A stretch of 64,000 bases of DNA from an uncultured Bacteroidales bacterium (GCA_900318245.1 ONJT01000003.1:1-64000), one strand, 5' to 3'; positions 7,495 through 16,518 are shown, counted from the stretch's first letter. Translations and numbers: made by a program. Notes: generated by a model not told the origin, from the sequence alone.

Positions 7495-8601
7495 ATGTTT
7501 TTTGAAGTTTATGGAGAGCATGCTCTCATCCAATGGGTGATGCTATTCGCTGTGCTCGCCGGTCTGATTCTGTGGAATGAGTTCGCACGCCGTACCAAAC
7601 TCGGCGGTGCCATCACATTCTTCGCTATCCCGCTGGCGCTGACCGTGTATTTCATCGCCATCGCTGTCGGTGCCCGTATGGGGGCTGAATGGGCAGTCAC
7701 GAACCAAACGCACGTGTACATGAACGGTTGGTTCCACTATGCGAAACTGTATGCTGCCCTCACCGGCTGCATCGGTTTCATGATGATCAAGTACGAGTGG
7801 GGTATCGGTGCAAAACGCTGGTTCAAACCCTTCCCGTTCATCATCGTAGCCATTAACATTCTGATTGCTGTCTGCTCAGATTTCGAGTCGGCTATCTGCG
7901 GTTGGAACAAGTGGTGGTTGTCGAGCGAAGGTGTGTGGTTGTATGGCGGTTGGCACAACGTATTCAACGGTGTTGCCGGTCTGTTCAACATCTTCTGTAT
8001 GACCGCTTGGTGGAACGTTTATCCGAGCAAAGACAAGAAGGATATGATCTGGGCGGATATGACGTGGGTGTTCATCGTAGTGTATGATATCTGGAACTTC
8101 GCTTACACCTACAACTGCTTGCCGACGCACAGCTGGTACTGCGGTATCGCGCTGCTCGTTGCTCCGACGATTGCAGCTCTCTGCTGGAACCGTGGCGGTT
8201 GGATCCAGAATCGCGCTAACACCCTCGCTATCTGGTGTATGTTCGCGCAGGTATTCCCGCTCTTCCAAGAGACGTTCTTCAACGGAAAGCAGTTCTTCCC
8301 GTGGGCTGTTCTGCCGGTACAGTACGTCAATGGTATCGAGACCGTTAACGCTATCTATGCCGCTTCCGGTCTGGGCGAGGAAGTAGTGGCTCACACGACG
8401 GTTGTGGCTGAAGGTGCAACGGCAGCTAACCCGAATGCAATGCTCGTCATCAGTGCACTCGCACTCATCACGAACATCATCGCCTTCGGTTACATCATGC
8501 ACCAGGCACGTGTACGCAAGATCAATCCGTATAAGGAGGATGTCTTCGTTAACCAGAAGTACTACAAAGACTCGATGGCTCGCGCCGTGGTCAACAGCTA
8601 A
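7495..8601 (+). CDS. Polytopic membrane protein, DUF5692-like
   Basis: The 368-residue protein has about eight hydrophobic stretches (for example WVMLFAVLAGLILW, FPFIIVAINILIAV, MTWVFIVVYDIWNF and NTLAIWCMFAQVFPLF) and many Trp, Tyr and Asn residues in loops. It matches my memory of DUF5692, a family of unknown function; this cannot be checked here. It is the last gene of the hypB operon and is followed by a strong terminator. A role as membrane partner or transporter for the oxidoreductase is inference. Confidence 0.7.
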   Translation: MFFEVYGEHALIQWVMLFAVLAGLILWNEFARRTKLGGAITFFAIPLALTVYFIAIAVGARMGAEWAVTNQTHVYMNGWFHYAKLYAALTGCIGFMMIKYEWGIGAKRWFKPFPFIIVAINILIAVCSDFESAICGWNKWWLSSEGVWLYGGWHNVFNGVAGLFNIFCMTAWWNVYPSKDKKDMIWADMTWVFIVVYDIWNFAYTYNCLPTHSWYCGIALLVAPTIAALCWNRGGWIQNRANTLAIWCMFAQVFPLFQETFFNGKQFFPWAVLPVQYVNGIETVNAIYAASGLGEEVVAHTTVVAEGATAANPNAMLVISALALITNIIAFGYIMHQARVRKINPYKEDVFVNQKYYKDSMARAVVNS

Positions 8602-8621
8602 TAGCCTGCAATCCTTTTAAC

Positions 8622-8656
8622 AATTACGCGCCCCGTATGAGGCGCGTAATTTGTTT
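8622..8656 (+). terminator. Strong terminator of the hypB operon
   Basis: AATTACGCGCC (8622-8632) pairs perfectly with GGCGCGTAATT (8641-8651) around an 8-nt loop, followed by TGTTTT. It lies just before the end of the convergent aminotransferase gene and may work both ways. Confidence 0.9.
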
Positions 8657-8662
8657 TATATG

Positions 8663-9829
8663 CTATATGAAGTCTTTGAGACGGTTTAGAGCTTCGGCGA
8701 GGACCTCGCGGGAAGTGGCCAGGTTGATGCGGACGTAGTGCTCGGCGCCGTACATCTCGGAGGGGTTGAAGAGGACGTGCTCGTCTTTGGCCAGGGCCTG
8801 GCAGAAGGCTTCAGCAGACATGCCCAGTGCTTCGATGTTGACCCACGCGAGGTAGGTGCCTTCCGTCTCATGCAGGATGAGTTGCGGAAGGTGGGTATGC
8901 AGGAAATCGCGCAGGTAGCAGAAATTGCCGTAGATCGTTTCGTTCAGTTCATCCAGCCATTGTTCCGACTCATTGTATGCCGCCACTTGGGCCACCAGGC
9001 CGAAGGGATTGAGTCCGTTGACCTCGTGGATCTCCAGCGCGTGGTTGATCTGGGCATGGAGTTCTTTATTGGGCACGAAGATATTCGCGCAGAGCAGTCC
9101 GGCGATGTTAAACGCCTTGCTGGCGGAAGTGCATACACAGAAATCCGTATCGTTGATGACGATGGACGCAAAGGGCGTATAGGTCTGTCCGGGGAAGGTG
9201 AACTCGCAATGGATCTCGTCGCTGAGTACGAACAGGTGCTCGCGGCGCATGATGTCCGCCAAGCGCTCTAACTCCTCGCGGCTCCATACGCGGCCGGTGG
9301 GGTTATGCGGGTTACAGAGTAGGAAGACATCCGCCGTTTGGGCTTTCGTCTCTACGTCCTGCCAATCAATCTCGAAGCGGTTGTTGCGCAGTACTAAGGG
9401 CGAGGGCACGAGTTCGCAGCCCATATTCTCGATACATGAGAAGAAACAGTTATAGGCCGGGGTGAAGGTGAGTACACGCAGGCGTGTACATTTGTCATTG
9501 GTGATTGCTGATTGCTGATTTCTAATTTCCAGGGCCTTGAAGACGGCGGAGATGGCGGGTACGACGGCCGTGGTGTAGAGGAGGTTATCGCGATTGATAC
9601 CTTTCCATCCATGGCGTCGCTCGAACCACGAAGCCACCGCGTCGTAATTGGCTTGCGGCACGATCGAATAACCGAAGACGCCGTGGTCCAACCGGCGTTG
9701 CATCGCCTCGCGAATAGGCTTGGCAGCCTTGAAATCCATATCCGCCACCCAGAGGGGCAGACATCCTTGTGCGCTTTCCGAGTCCCATTTATAACAATCG
9801 GAACCCTTACGATCTACATATTCCAACAT
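8663..9829 (-). CDS. PatB/MalY-type PLP aminotransferase (cystathionine beta-lyase family)
   Basis: The 388-residue fold-type I PLP enzyme has the family pattern PLWVADMDF near the N-terminus, NPHNPTGRVW, LSDEIHCEF and the PLP-lysine segment SASKAFNIAGL, ending with a C-terminal small domain containing VRINLATSR. The family cleaves cystathionine or cysteine C-S bonds or transaminates. A heptamer array at 9497-9530 inserts EIRNQQSAITND between the helix after VVPAISAVFKAL and the strand VLTFTPAYN. Relatives normally have a short turn there, so the insertion probably forms a surface loop. Substrate not determinable. Confidence 0.85.
   Translation of the reverse strand: MLEYVDRKGSDCYKWDSESAQGCLPLWVADMDFKAAKPIREAMQRRLDHGVFGYSIVPQANYDAVASWFERRHGWKGINRDNLLYTTAVVPAISAVFKALEIRNQQSAITNDKCTRLRVLTFTPAYNCFFSCIENMGCELVPSPLVLRNNRFEIDWQDVETKAQTADVFLLCNPHNPTGRVWSREELERLADIMRREHLFVLSDEIHCEFTFPGQTYTPFASIVINDTDFCVCTSASKAFNIAGLLCANIFVPNKELHAQINHALEIHEVNGLNPFGLVAQVAAYNESEQWLDELNETIYGNFCYLRDFLHTHLPQLILHETEGTYLAWVNIEALGMSAEAFCQALAKDEHVLFNPSEMYGAEHYVRINLATSREVLAEALNRLKDFI
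9497..9530. repeat. In-frame heptamer array (ATTGCTG)
   Basis: Five 7-mers are ATTGGTG, ATTGCTG, ATTGCTG, ATTTCTA and ATTTCC. They lie inside the aminotransferase gene. Confidence 0.8.
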
Positions 9830-9845
9830 AATATAGTGATAAGTG

Positions 9846-12800
9846 TTATCTTGTTAATTGTCCTGTTGCGGTGTATTGTTTGTCGCCGACGGTGATATAC
9901 AGCCGGCCGTCTTGGATGCGTTTATCGGTGATGGGTTGGTCATCGGTGATTTGGTCGATGGCTTCGTACGCGTCTTGCGGGCACGTCCATTGACCGGCCG
10001 TATAGGTGAAGGTCGTTCCGGCTTTGGTGCCTTGGGTAGGGGTGAACGTGCCGTCGGCATTCAAGAGTCGGGCGGGCGTGAGTGCTGCCGGGGAATAGAC
10101 AAAGTCAAAACCGCTACCCGTAACCTGATAGATATAGTCTTCCGGTTGCGGTTGGTTCGCCAGAAGGATTTGGCCTTCCGCCTCTTCGATACCGCGTATC
10201 TCTGCGCCGTGCTCCGTGGTGTATAGCGATCCTTCGATACGCATCTCCCCGCCGATGATCATCCGCGCAGAGGGTTGGATGGTGTCGCGCGGACAATCCG
10301 TCCAACCGGGTGAATAGTTGACAGTGAACTGCGACCGGTCGCACCATGTTCCCCAATCGTCGATATCGTACACGTAGAGTTTAGTGCCTTGCGGGATAAG
10401 GACATGTGCGCCGGGTGCTACCTCCACGCGTGCTCCGGGCAGCAGGGACACATCGTGCTCCACGGTGAGCGTGCCGCTCTCGGCGCGAATAGTCATGTAG
10501 GTGCCCACAGGCAGGATATAGTGAGAGGAGGGCATCGAAAAGTCGAAACCGCCCATACGCATGATCAGACTCAGTTCGCTAAGCGCAGTCTGACCTCTTG
10601 TCGTCCATGTGACGCGGTCGGTAAGCGGGTCATAGACTTTGTGCACGGAAGCGTCGGCATCCCCCTCGCGCATGACGAAGAGTGCACCTTCATCCGCTAT
10701 GAGCCGTATATCATCGCACGCGACACTGCCGGCCGAGACGGCGATATAGGTGGAGCCAAAGGCTTTTGCTCCGGCTTGATAGGTGATGGGCGCTTCGATA
10801 TTCTGGTAAAAGAAATGCGTGAAGGGGAAGACGTGCTTGGGATTGTTGATGAGGTTATACGTGACCGTTCCGCCTTTCCATTCGCCGATCTGCAGCTGCT
10901 CGTAAACAGCCGCTCCGGCTTGCGCCGTGATCGAACCTTGTCCGGTGATATACCCCCACGCGCACAACTTGGCGTTCTTGCCGAGGGTGATAGATGAACC
11001 GGGTTCCATGTGGATACGTCCGTAGCCGTAGTCGCCGGATACGCAGCCTTCGATGTTATACGTGCGTTTCTGCACGGCACTCACTTCGATGATGCCATCA
11101 ACCTTCATTCGTACGCCGTCTTTCATCGTCAGCCGAACGTATTCGAACGGTTTGGCGTTCGTGCCGTCTTCCCGCAAGGGTTTGGTTCCCATCGCCGCTT
11201 TCTGTCCTTCCCGATAGGCAACGACCAGCGTCACGTTCGCAGGGATATAATAGTCCGATTCGTTCAGACGGCAGTCGGCGGTCACCACGACGGTGTAGTT
11301 CTTGGTGTCGTCATAGATGGTATACAAGAGGGCGGAGGCCAGGGAGTTAAAGTCTTTGAGCAAAGTCGTCTTGCCGGTCTCATATACCTGCGCCACAGGT
11401 GTGCCCGGATTGCCGGTGTCGCGGATGACATAGCGATAGCCGGCGCTGTACTCGACGCCGCTTTTGATACGATAGACGGCGCAGGTGTCGGAAGGCAGGT
11501 AGGCCTTCAGGTTGGTGTCATCCGTATAGAAACCGCCCTGGATAGTAAACAGGCCGAAGGCCTTCTTATTGAGGTTAACGACGCCGGATTTGTTCAAGGT
11601 GTTGATCTTGAGGTAACAGTCCCGTACATCCACCGTGTCGCAGGTGGAGCCGGTATAGACTGCATAGGAGGCCGAATCGGCTTGGACGTTCATCTTGCAA
11701 TTGGTGATTTGCCCTTTGCCGGACAGTTGTACACCATAGATTTTATACTTACCTTTGCCGGAGAAGAAACAATCGCGGGCGGTCATGTGTCCGCGGTAAA
11801 GATAGGCGCCGTAGGCAGAGTTATAGCCTGCTTCCACTGTAAAAGCACAGCGGTCCAAGGCAAAATGCGCGGAGTCATTCTGCGCATAGAAGCCCGTACA
11901 GTTATCGCGTTCTGTTTGACCATAGACGGTATCTTGCAAAAGGACAATCGGCGCTTTGGTGTAGATACCGTAAGCGCGGTTAGCCGCTTTGGCCCGGATC
12001 ACGACATGCGTGATGGTCGCTTCGGCATCCTGCAGGGTAATCGTATCCTTGAAATTGTTGACTTGTACGCCATAAGCGTACGTATCCGAGTCGGCAAGTA
12101 CCTCAATGGCGCAATCCTCAATAGACGATGTGCCGTAGCATGAGATACCGAAGCTGTTTTTCCGGCCGCGGGCGACGATGTTGCACCGGCGGATATCTGC
12201 TATGGCGGACGATTTCTTATCGCCTGACATATAGATACTTTTTGTTCCATCGCTTCCTTTGGCTATGAGATCGCAGTCGTGGATGGTAACATGTGCAGTA
12301 TTGCCTGCCGACACGCCGTAGACGTTCCCCTCTATCGCCTCTGCGCGTAAAGAGTCATGCGCTAAGAATAGATGTCCTTTAGCCTGTATGCCATATGCTC
12401 CTTTGGTACTGAAGACTTTGATGCTTGTGTGTGTCACACGAGTGGTGTCCGAACGCGACAAGTCGCGATGAAAAGGCGTGATGTTAATGCCATAGGCATT
12501 GAGTCCGGTTTGCGCGTCTATCTCGCAACTGTCCATCGTCAGCGCCGGTAAGCAGTACACGGCAGAAGAAGATTTATCGGCACGAATGGTCAGTTGGCAG
12601 TTTTGTACATCTATGGTAGGTGCTGAAGTGGCATTCCCCGCTGCATGGAGCGCATTTGCTGTGCCGCTTCCGATAACAGAAACTTTGGTGTGGTTCATCG
12701 TGAGCGTACCCTGAGCGCCGACGTACACGCCTCGTACGCTTGCTTTGGGGTATGCCTCTATATCGTCTGCGACGTTCGAGCCTTCGATCGTGATGCCGTC

Positions 12801-13205
12801 AATATTCAAGGTCCCTTTGGAGCAATAGATAGCGTAGATAGTGCCATCATGCGTGCGCGCAACGTGTATTCGACCGCCCGGGCGGGAAGAAAAGATACGC
12901 AAGGTCAAGGAATCAACCGCCAAGGAGAGCAAACGGTCGGAAGACAGACTATCGCCCAGACTGTATCCGTTCAAGTCCAGCGTCAGGTTTGTCTTTATGG
13001 TTTGCGTAGCAGCTGCCCCATCGAAGGACGCATCGTCCAGCAGCTTCATATGCGCTTGTGGTTGTTTGTTAGCCACCTTGAGCGCGTCCGGGAAAGTCTC
13101 GTAATATGTGGTGTCCGCATCGCTTACCAACATGATTGATTCCGCTCCGAATATCGGAGCGCACACGGCTAGTAAGCCTATCCATAGTACCAGACGATTA
13201 AGCAT
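9846..13205 (-). CDS. Large secreted beta-helix protein with sorting tail
   Basis: From ATG at 13205 it encodes 1119 residues: a signal peptide (MLNRLVLWIGLLAVCAPIFG), then many irregular 20-25-residue turns with the pattern of right-handed parallel beta-helices (such as LTMDSCEIDA, IEDCAIEVLA and VTIHDCDLIAKG). Later beta-sandwich segments with MEPGSSITLGK-like turns follow, and the C-terminal tail is IQDGRLYITVGDKQYTATG. A degenerate 7-mer array (about 9924-9960) encodes the linker DQITDDQPIT just before the tail, as in the gene at 1568. Surface-exposed or secreted; ligand unknown. The -7 box ends only seven bases before the ATG, so the transcript would be leaderless or nearly so. Confidence 0.75.
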   Translation of the reverse strand: MLNRLVLWIGLLAVCAPIFGAESIMLVSDADTTYYETFPDALKVANKQPQAHMKLLDDASFDGAAATQTIKTNLTLDLNGYSLGDSLSSDRLLSLAVDSLTLRIFSSRPGGRIHVARTHDGTIYAIYCSKGTLNIDGITIEGSNVADDIEAYPKASVRGVYVGAQGTLTMNHTKVSVIGSGTANALHAAGNATSAPTIDVQNCQLTIRADKSSSAVYCLPALTMDSCEIDAQTGLNAYGINITPFHRDLSRSDTTRVTHTSIKVFSTKGAYGIQAKGHLFLAHDSLRAEAIEGNVYGVSAGNTAHVTIHDCDLIAKGSDGTKSIYMSGDKKSSAIADIRRCNIVARGRKNSFGISCYGTSSIEDCAIEVLADSDTYAYGVQVNNFKDTITLQDAEATITHVVIRAKAANRAYGIYTKAPIVLLQDTVYGQTERDNCTGFYAQNDSAHFALDRCAFTVEAGYNSAYGAYLYRGHMTARDCFFSGKGKYKIYGVQLSGKGQITNCKMNVQADSASYAVYTGSTCDTVDVRDCYLKINTLNKSGVVNLNKKAFGLFTIQGGFYTDDTNLKAYLPSDTCAVYRIKSGVEYSAGYRYVIRDTGNPGTPVAQVYETGKTTLLKDFNSLASALLYTIYDDTKNYTVVVTADCRLNESDYYIPANVTLVVAYREGQKAAMGTKPLREDGTNAKPFEYVRLTMKDGVRMKVDGIIEVSAVQKRTYNIEGCVSGDYGYGRIHMEPGSSITLGKNAKLCAWGYITGQGSITAQAGAAVYEQLQIGEWKGGTVTYNLINNPKHVFPFTHFFYQNIEAPITYQAGAKAFGSTYIAVSAGSVACDDIRLIADEGALFVMREGDADASVHKVYDPLTDRVTWTTRGQTALSELSLIMRMGGFDFSMPSSHYILPVGTYMTIRAESGTLTVEHDVSLLPGARVEVAPGAHVLIPQGTKLYVYDIDDWGTWCDRSQFTVNYSPGWTDCPRDTIQPSARMIIGGEMRIEGSLYTTEHGAEIRGIEEAEGQILLANQPQPEDYIYQVTGSGFDFVYSPAALTPARLLNADGTFTPTQGTKAGTTFTYTAGQWTCPQDAYEAIDQITDDQPITDKRIQDGRLYITVGDKQYTATGQLTR

Positions 13206-13211
13206 CGGGTG

Positions 13212-13242
13212 CAAAGGTACGGAAAATTTACAACATACGCAA
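13212..13242 (-). promoter_or_regulatory. Promoter of the beta-helix gene
   Basis: On the minus strand it has TTGCGTATGTTG and TACCTTTG in a 31-nt span. It ends seven bases before the start codon. Confidence 0.75.
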
Positions 13243-13324
13243 AAAAAAACGTAAAATTCTTGCAAATATCGAAAAAAAACAGTACTTTCGACCTCCTCCC
13301 CCAACGGGGTCCCCTTCGAAAGTA

Positions 13325-13409
13325 CGTTCGCACTTCCGTGCAAACAACAATCTTTATAGCAAACAAAATCCTGCTTAAGCAAGCTTAGACAATTTTTTTG
13401 CTAAAAATC
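13325..13409 (+). repeat. 85-bp structured intergenic element, copy A
   Basis: It is homologous over its whole 85-bp length to 18644-18728. Both copies keep GCAC-TTYC-GTGC and GCTT-NNGC-AAGC small stems, and TTTATAGC followed later by GCTAWAAA. Loop bases differ while stems are kept. In both cases the element sits directly upstream of a plus-strand promoter. Confidence 0.65.
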
Positions 13410-13440
13410 TTGTGTATTTCATTTTTTTGTAGTACTTTTG
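13410..13440 (+). promoter_or_regulatory. Promoter of the Nudix gene
   Basis: TTGTGTATTTCA and TACTTTTG span 31 nt. The start codon is at 13468. Confidence 0.8.
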
Positions 13441-13467
13441 CGCTAAAATTGACGCAAAGCAAAACAG

Positions 13468-14037
13468 ATGGCTTATCCGAAATTAGTCAACCGCCCGTGG
13501 AAGGTGGTGAAAAGTGAGAATATCCTGCATATCGGACCGTGGTTGTCCGTGCGGCAGGAGTGCGTAGAGTTGCCGTCCGGCAAACAGATCCCGACGTGGT
13601 TCGTGCTGGAGTTTCCCGACTGGATCAACGTCATCGCCATCACGAAAGACGGCAAGATGGTGATGGAAGACCAGTACCGTCATGCGCTCGGCGAGACGCA
13701 TTACGAACTCGTGGCCGGTGTGATAGATCCGGGCGAGACACCGCTGCAGGCAGCCCAACGCGAGTTGAGCGAAGAGACAGGGTATGAAGGTGGCGAGTGG
13801 CAGTTGTTCATGACGCTGTCGCCGAACCCTACGAACCATAACAACCGCTCTTACACCTTCCTCGCTACGGGTGTGGAGAAAGTAAGGGAACAGCACTTGG
13901 AACCGACCGAAGATATCCATGTCGATGTGCTGGAACCGGAGCAGGTGCTGGAGATGCTCCGCGACGGCGAGATCATCCAGGCGCTGCATGCCGCGCCCCT
14001 CTGGCGCTATTTCTATACCAAGAAAAACACCAAATAA
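13468..14037 (+). CDS. Nudix hydrolase, ADP-ribose pyrophosphatase-like
   Basis: The 189-residue protein has a perfect Nudix box (GVIDPGE, then RELSEETGY: G-x5-E-x7-RE-U-x-EE-x-G-U) at about residues 90-112. The N-terminal beta domain with WFVLEFPDWINVIA resembles ADP-ribose or NDP-sugar pyrophosphatases. It hydrolyses a nucleoside diphosphate linked to another moiety, needing Mg2+ bound by the box glutamates. It is monocistronic behind its own promoter. Exact substrate unknown. Confidence 0.88.
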   Translation: MAYPKLVNRPWKVVKSENILHIGPWLSVRQECVELPSGKQIPTWFVLEFPDWINVIAITKDGKMVMEDQYRHALGETHYELVAGVIDPGETPLQAAQRELSEETGYEGGEWQLFMTLSPNPTNHNNRSYTFLATGVEKVREQHLEPTEDIHVDVLEPEQVLEMLRDGEIIQALHAAPLWRYFYTKKNTK

Positions 14038-14040
14038 TAT

Positions 14041-14180
14041 ACCACTCGTCGATGATTGCGGCACGAGTGCGCGTCCGCTGGAGTTCGTGTTCATCGATAA
14101 CAAGCGAAAAAAAGCGGGGCATGTTCACAATGTGAGCAAGCCCCAGCTGAAGGAATCGATTGAGGTCAACCGCCGGATGA
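14041..14180 (+). other. Unrecognised coding-like remnant and hairpin
   Basis: After the Nudix stop, a frame shifted relative to it reads through residues such as RPLEFVFIDNKRKK and HNVSKPQLKESIEVNRR, which has protein-like composition but no start of its own. A hairpin lies at 14116-14144 (GGGGC paired with GCCCC, and GTTCAC with GTGAGC) without a following T-run. It could be a gene fragment or the 3' end of the Nudix transcript. Confidence 0.35.
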
Positions 14181-15041
14181 TTAATTTTTTGACCCGTTAC
14201 GGTAGTGCTTCGCCGTCTGACCGGTGACGCGCTTGTAATAGCGGCAGAAAGTTGCCGGTTCGTTAAAGCCCAGCATGTATGATACCTCCTGAACGGTCAT
14301 GTTCGGGTGATTCAGCAGCAGTTGCTGCGCTTGCGCGGCGATATATTGCTCAATCCAATCGGCCGGCGAGAGTCCGTCGGTCACCTCACGGATGATTTTC
14401 GAGAAGTATTTCGGCGTCAGGTTCAGTTTCTTCGCATAGAACTGCACCTCGCGTGACTCGCGATAATGCGCTACGACCAGGTCGCAGAACTGGTTGAAGA
14501 AGTTGTTGTGACGACTCACTTTCCAGCGTTTGTCCACATCGCGGCGGAAGAGGTTGAGGTACTCATAAACTATAGCGAGCAGGGCAATGATCATTTGCTT
14601 GCGATGCGGCAGTTCGGTCGGAGAATAGGACAAGATAGCTTCCAGCTGCTCTACGAGCGTACGGAGAATCTCCCGTTGTTCATCGGTGAGAGCATATACC
14701 GGCGAGTGGTGGAACTTATCATAGTCGTGCGTGAAGAGCGCGAAACGCAGGTCCTCGAAGATCGTCGGCGAGATGAATACGCGCGTGAACGTATAGTCCT
14801 CCGAGTGCTCGAGCGGGCGCATCACATGTCCGGGCATGATGACGAATAGTTCATTCGGCTTCTCTGTCTTTACCTCTACCATATCATATAACGCGCGCGC
14901 CTTACCGCGAAGGGTCATCGAGAGAACGACGTACGGCAATACGACATCTTTACCTAACTTCGACCAGCCCTTCACCTCGTGCTCAATAGCTATACCGTCC
15001 CGGTCTGCCTGTCTAAGAAATTCTTCAAAGCTTTTTGCCAT
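14181..15041 (-). CDS. AraC-family transcriptional regulator
   Basis: From ATG at 15041 (MAKSFEEFLRQADRDG) it encodes 286 residues. An N-terminal cupin-like sensor region is followed from about residue 185 by a double HTH domain (AKKLNLTPKYFSKIIREVTG-like first helix pair; VQEVSYMLGFNEPATFCRYYKR second). The longer open frame upstream overlaps the promoter and is rejected. It is a single-gene unit. Ligand and targets unknown. Confidence 0.88.
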   Translation of the reverse strand: MAKSFEEFLRQADRDGIAIEHEVKGWSKLGKDVVLPYVVLSMTLRGKARALYDMVEVKTEKPNELFVIMPGHVMRPLEHSEDYTFTRVFISPTIFEDLRFALFTHDYDKFHHSPVYALTDEQREILRTLVEQLEAILSYSPTELPHRKQMIIALLAIVYEYLNLFRRDVDKRWKVSRHNNFFNQFCDLVVAHYRESREVQFYAKKLNLTPKYFSKIIREVTDGLSPADWIEQYIAAQAQQLLLNHPNMTVQEVSYMLGFNEPATFCRYYKRVTGQTAKHYRNGSKN

Positions 15042-15088
15042 TTTGCTAAGACTTATTATTTTTGTACCTTTTGTAACTAATCCGGGTG

Positions 15089-15119
15089 CAAAAGTAGTAT
15101 ATTTTAAGGAAATACGCAA
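15089..15119 (-). promoter_or_regulatory. Promoter of the AraC-type regulator
   Basis: On the minus strand it has TTGCGTATTTCC and TACTTTTG in a 31-nt span. The leader is about 40 bases. Confidence 0.75.
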
Positions 15120-15162
15120 GAAATGCGACTTATCGTTAATAGATTTGCGAAAGCGGTATATG

Positions 15163-15200
15163 CAAAAAAGGAAATCCGACCCCAAAAGTCGGATTTCCTT
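15163..15200 (-). terminator. Terminator of efp
   Basis: AAGGAAATCCGAC (15168-15180) pairs with GTCGGATTTCCTT (15188-15200), a 13-bp perfect stem. On the minus strand it is followed by TTTTTT. It separates efp from the downstream regulator gene. Confidence 0.9.
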
Positions 15201-15205
15201 AAGTT

Positions 15206-15226
15206 GTTAGCCGTTAGCCGTTAGCT
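15206..15226. repeat. Heptamer array GTTAGCC at the efp stop
   Basis: GTTAGCC, GTTAGCC and GTTAGCT lie between the efp terminator and stop codon. The stop codon overlaps the end of the array. Confidence 0.8.
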
Positions 15227-15789
15227 TAACGAACGCGCTCGCAGTAGGAACCGTCGCGGGTGTCGATACGGATCACTTCGCCCTCGTTGATGAAGAGCGG
15301 CACGCGCACTTCAGCACCGGTCTCTACAGTAGCCGGTTTGAGCGTGTTGGTAGCGGTATCACCCTTCAGACCCGGCTCGGTATAGGTAACGGTCAGTTCA
15401 ACCTTGGTCGGCAGTTCGGCAAAGAGCACGGTGTCGGTCGAAGCGTCGGAAACGACGTCTACGTTCATGCCCTCTTTGAGGAAGTCTACACCGGTGATGA
15501 GGTCGTGCGCGATGGGCACTTGCTCGAAAGTCTCGTTATTCATGAAGATGTAATCTTCACCCTCTTTGTACAAGAACTGATACGGACGGCGCTCAACGCG
15601 TACATCCTCGAGTTTCTCACCGATATTGAAACGGCGCTCGAGTACACGGCCATCCACTACATCTTTGAATTTCACGCGCATGATGGTGTTACCTTTACCA
15701 GGCTTCACGTGGAGAAACTCAATTACGAAATACAAACGGCCGTCCATGCGGATACATACACCGTTCTTAATGTCTTGGCTGTTAATCAT
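15226..15789 (-). CDS. efp: Translation elongation factor P
   Basis: The 187-residue protein matches full-length EF-P: an N-terminal KOW-like domain with the loop KPGKGNT, whose lysine enters the peptidyl-transferase centre, then two OB domains ending in [16 protein letters not shown] relieves ribosome stalling at polyproline stretches. It is a single-gene unit with its own promoter and terminator. Its promoter overlaps the divergent marC promoter. Confidence 0.95.
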   Translation of the reverse strand: MINSQDIKNGVCIRMDGRLYFVIEFLHVKPGKGNTIMRVKFKDVVDGRVLERRFNIGEKLEDVRVERRPYQFLYKEGEDYIFMNNETFEQVPIAHDLITGVDFLKEGMNVDVVSDASTDTVLFAELPTKVELTVTYTEPGLKGDTATNTLKPATVETGAEVRVPLFINEGEVIRIDTRDGSYCERVR

Positions 15790-15829
15790 AAAACTGTATC
15801 TATTTAATCAATTTTTCAGAAAATCGCTG

Positions 15830-15860
15830 CAAAATTACAACTTTTCTTGCACATATGCAA
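15830..15860 (-). promoter_or_regulatory. efp promoter, sharing its -33 box with marC
   Basis: On the minus strand it has TTGCATATGTGC and TAATTTTG in a 31-nt span. The palindrome TTGCACATATGCAA at 15847-15860 supplies the -33 TTGC on both strands. Confidence 0.75.
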
Positions 15861-15877
15861 ATTTTTCACTAATTTTG
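15847..15877 (+). promoter_or_regulatory. marC promoter, overlapping the efp promoter
   Basis: TTGCACATATGC and TAATTTTG span 31 nt on the plus strand. It overlaps the efp promoter by 14 bases, so the two polymerases should compete. Confidence 0.75.
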
Positions 15878-15906
15878 TGGCCGATTTTGAAGAAAAAGGA
15901 TATACT

Positions 15907-16518
15907 ATGGAGGCATTACGTACTTTTTTCGGGCCGATTGATATATGGCAGATCGTGTCATCGTTTATCTTTCTGATAGCGATCATCGACCCATTCGGAA
16001 ACATCCCCATTACGATAGCGATGGAGAAGCGCGGCATTAAGATTCATGCCGGTCGTGTGTGTATTGCGAGTCTGGTGATCTTGATGTCGTTCCTGTTCTT
16101 GGGCGAATGGATCTTGAAACTCTTCGGCGTGCAAATCGAGTACTTCGCTATCGCCGGAGGATTTGTGATCTTCCTGATGGCGCTGGAGATGATCTTGGAC
16201 ATCACGATTTTCCAGAACGATAAGTTAGAGGGACAAGTGGATTCCGGCAGTTCGATCGTGCCGTTGGCATTCCCGATGTACGCCGGTCCGGGTGCGTTTA
16301 CCGCCCTGCTCGCTATCACGGCGGAGTACAGCATCGGCAGTCTCTGTATCTCATTGCTGCTTTGTATGGTAGTGCTGTACTTGGTGCTGATCGGCACGCA
16401 TTGGCTGACCAAGTATCTGGGTGCAACGGCGCTCTATATCATCCGTAAGTTCTTCGGCATCATCGTGCTCGCGATTGCTTGTAAGTTGATGTTCGGTAAC
16501 TTGGCGGCGATTTTTTAA
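15907..16518 (+). CDS. MarC/UPF0056 family membrane protein
   Basis: The 203-residue protein has six hydrophobic segments and the family landmarks IDPFGNIPI near the start, FAIAGGFVIFLMALEMI in the middle and PLAFPMYAGPGAFTA. The role of MarC is unknown; it was once linked to antibiotic resistance without firm support. The start at 15907 is chosen because the upstream open frame lies within the promoter. rpiB follows after 23 bases. Confidence 0.88.
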   Translation: MEALRTFFGPIDIWQIVSSFIFLIAIIDPFGNIPITIAMEKRGIKIHAGRVCIASLVILMSFLFLGEWILKLFGVQIEYFAIAGGFVIFLMALEMILDITIFQNDKLEGQVDSGSSIVPLAFPMYAGPGAFTALLAITAEYSIGSLCISLLLCMVVLYLVLIGTHWLTKYLGATALYIIRKFFGIIVLAIACKLMFGNLAAIF

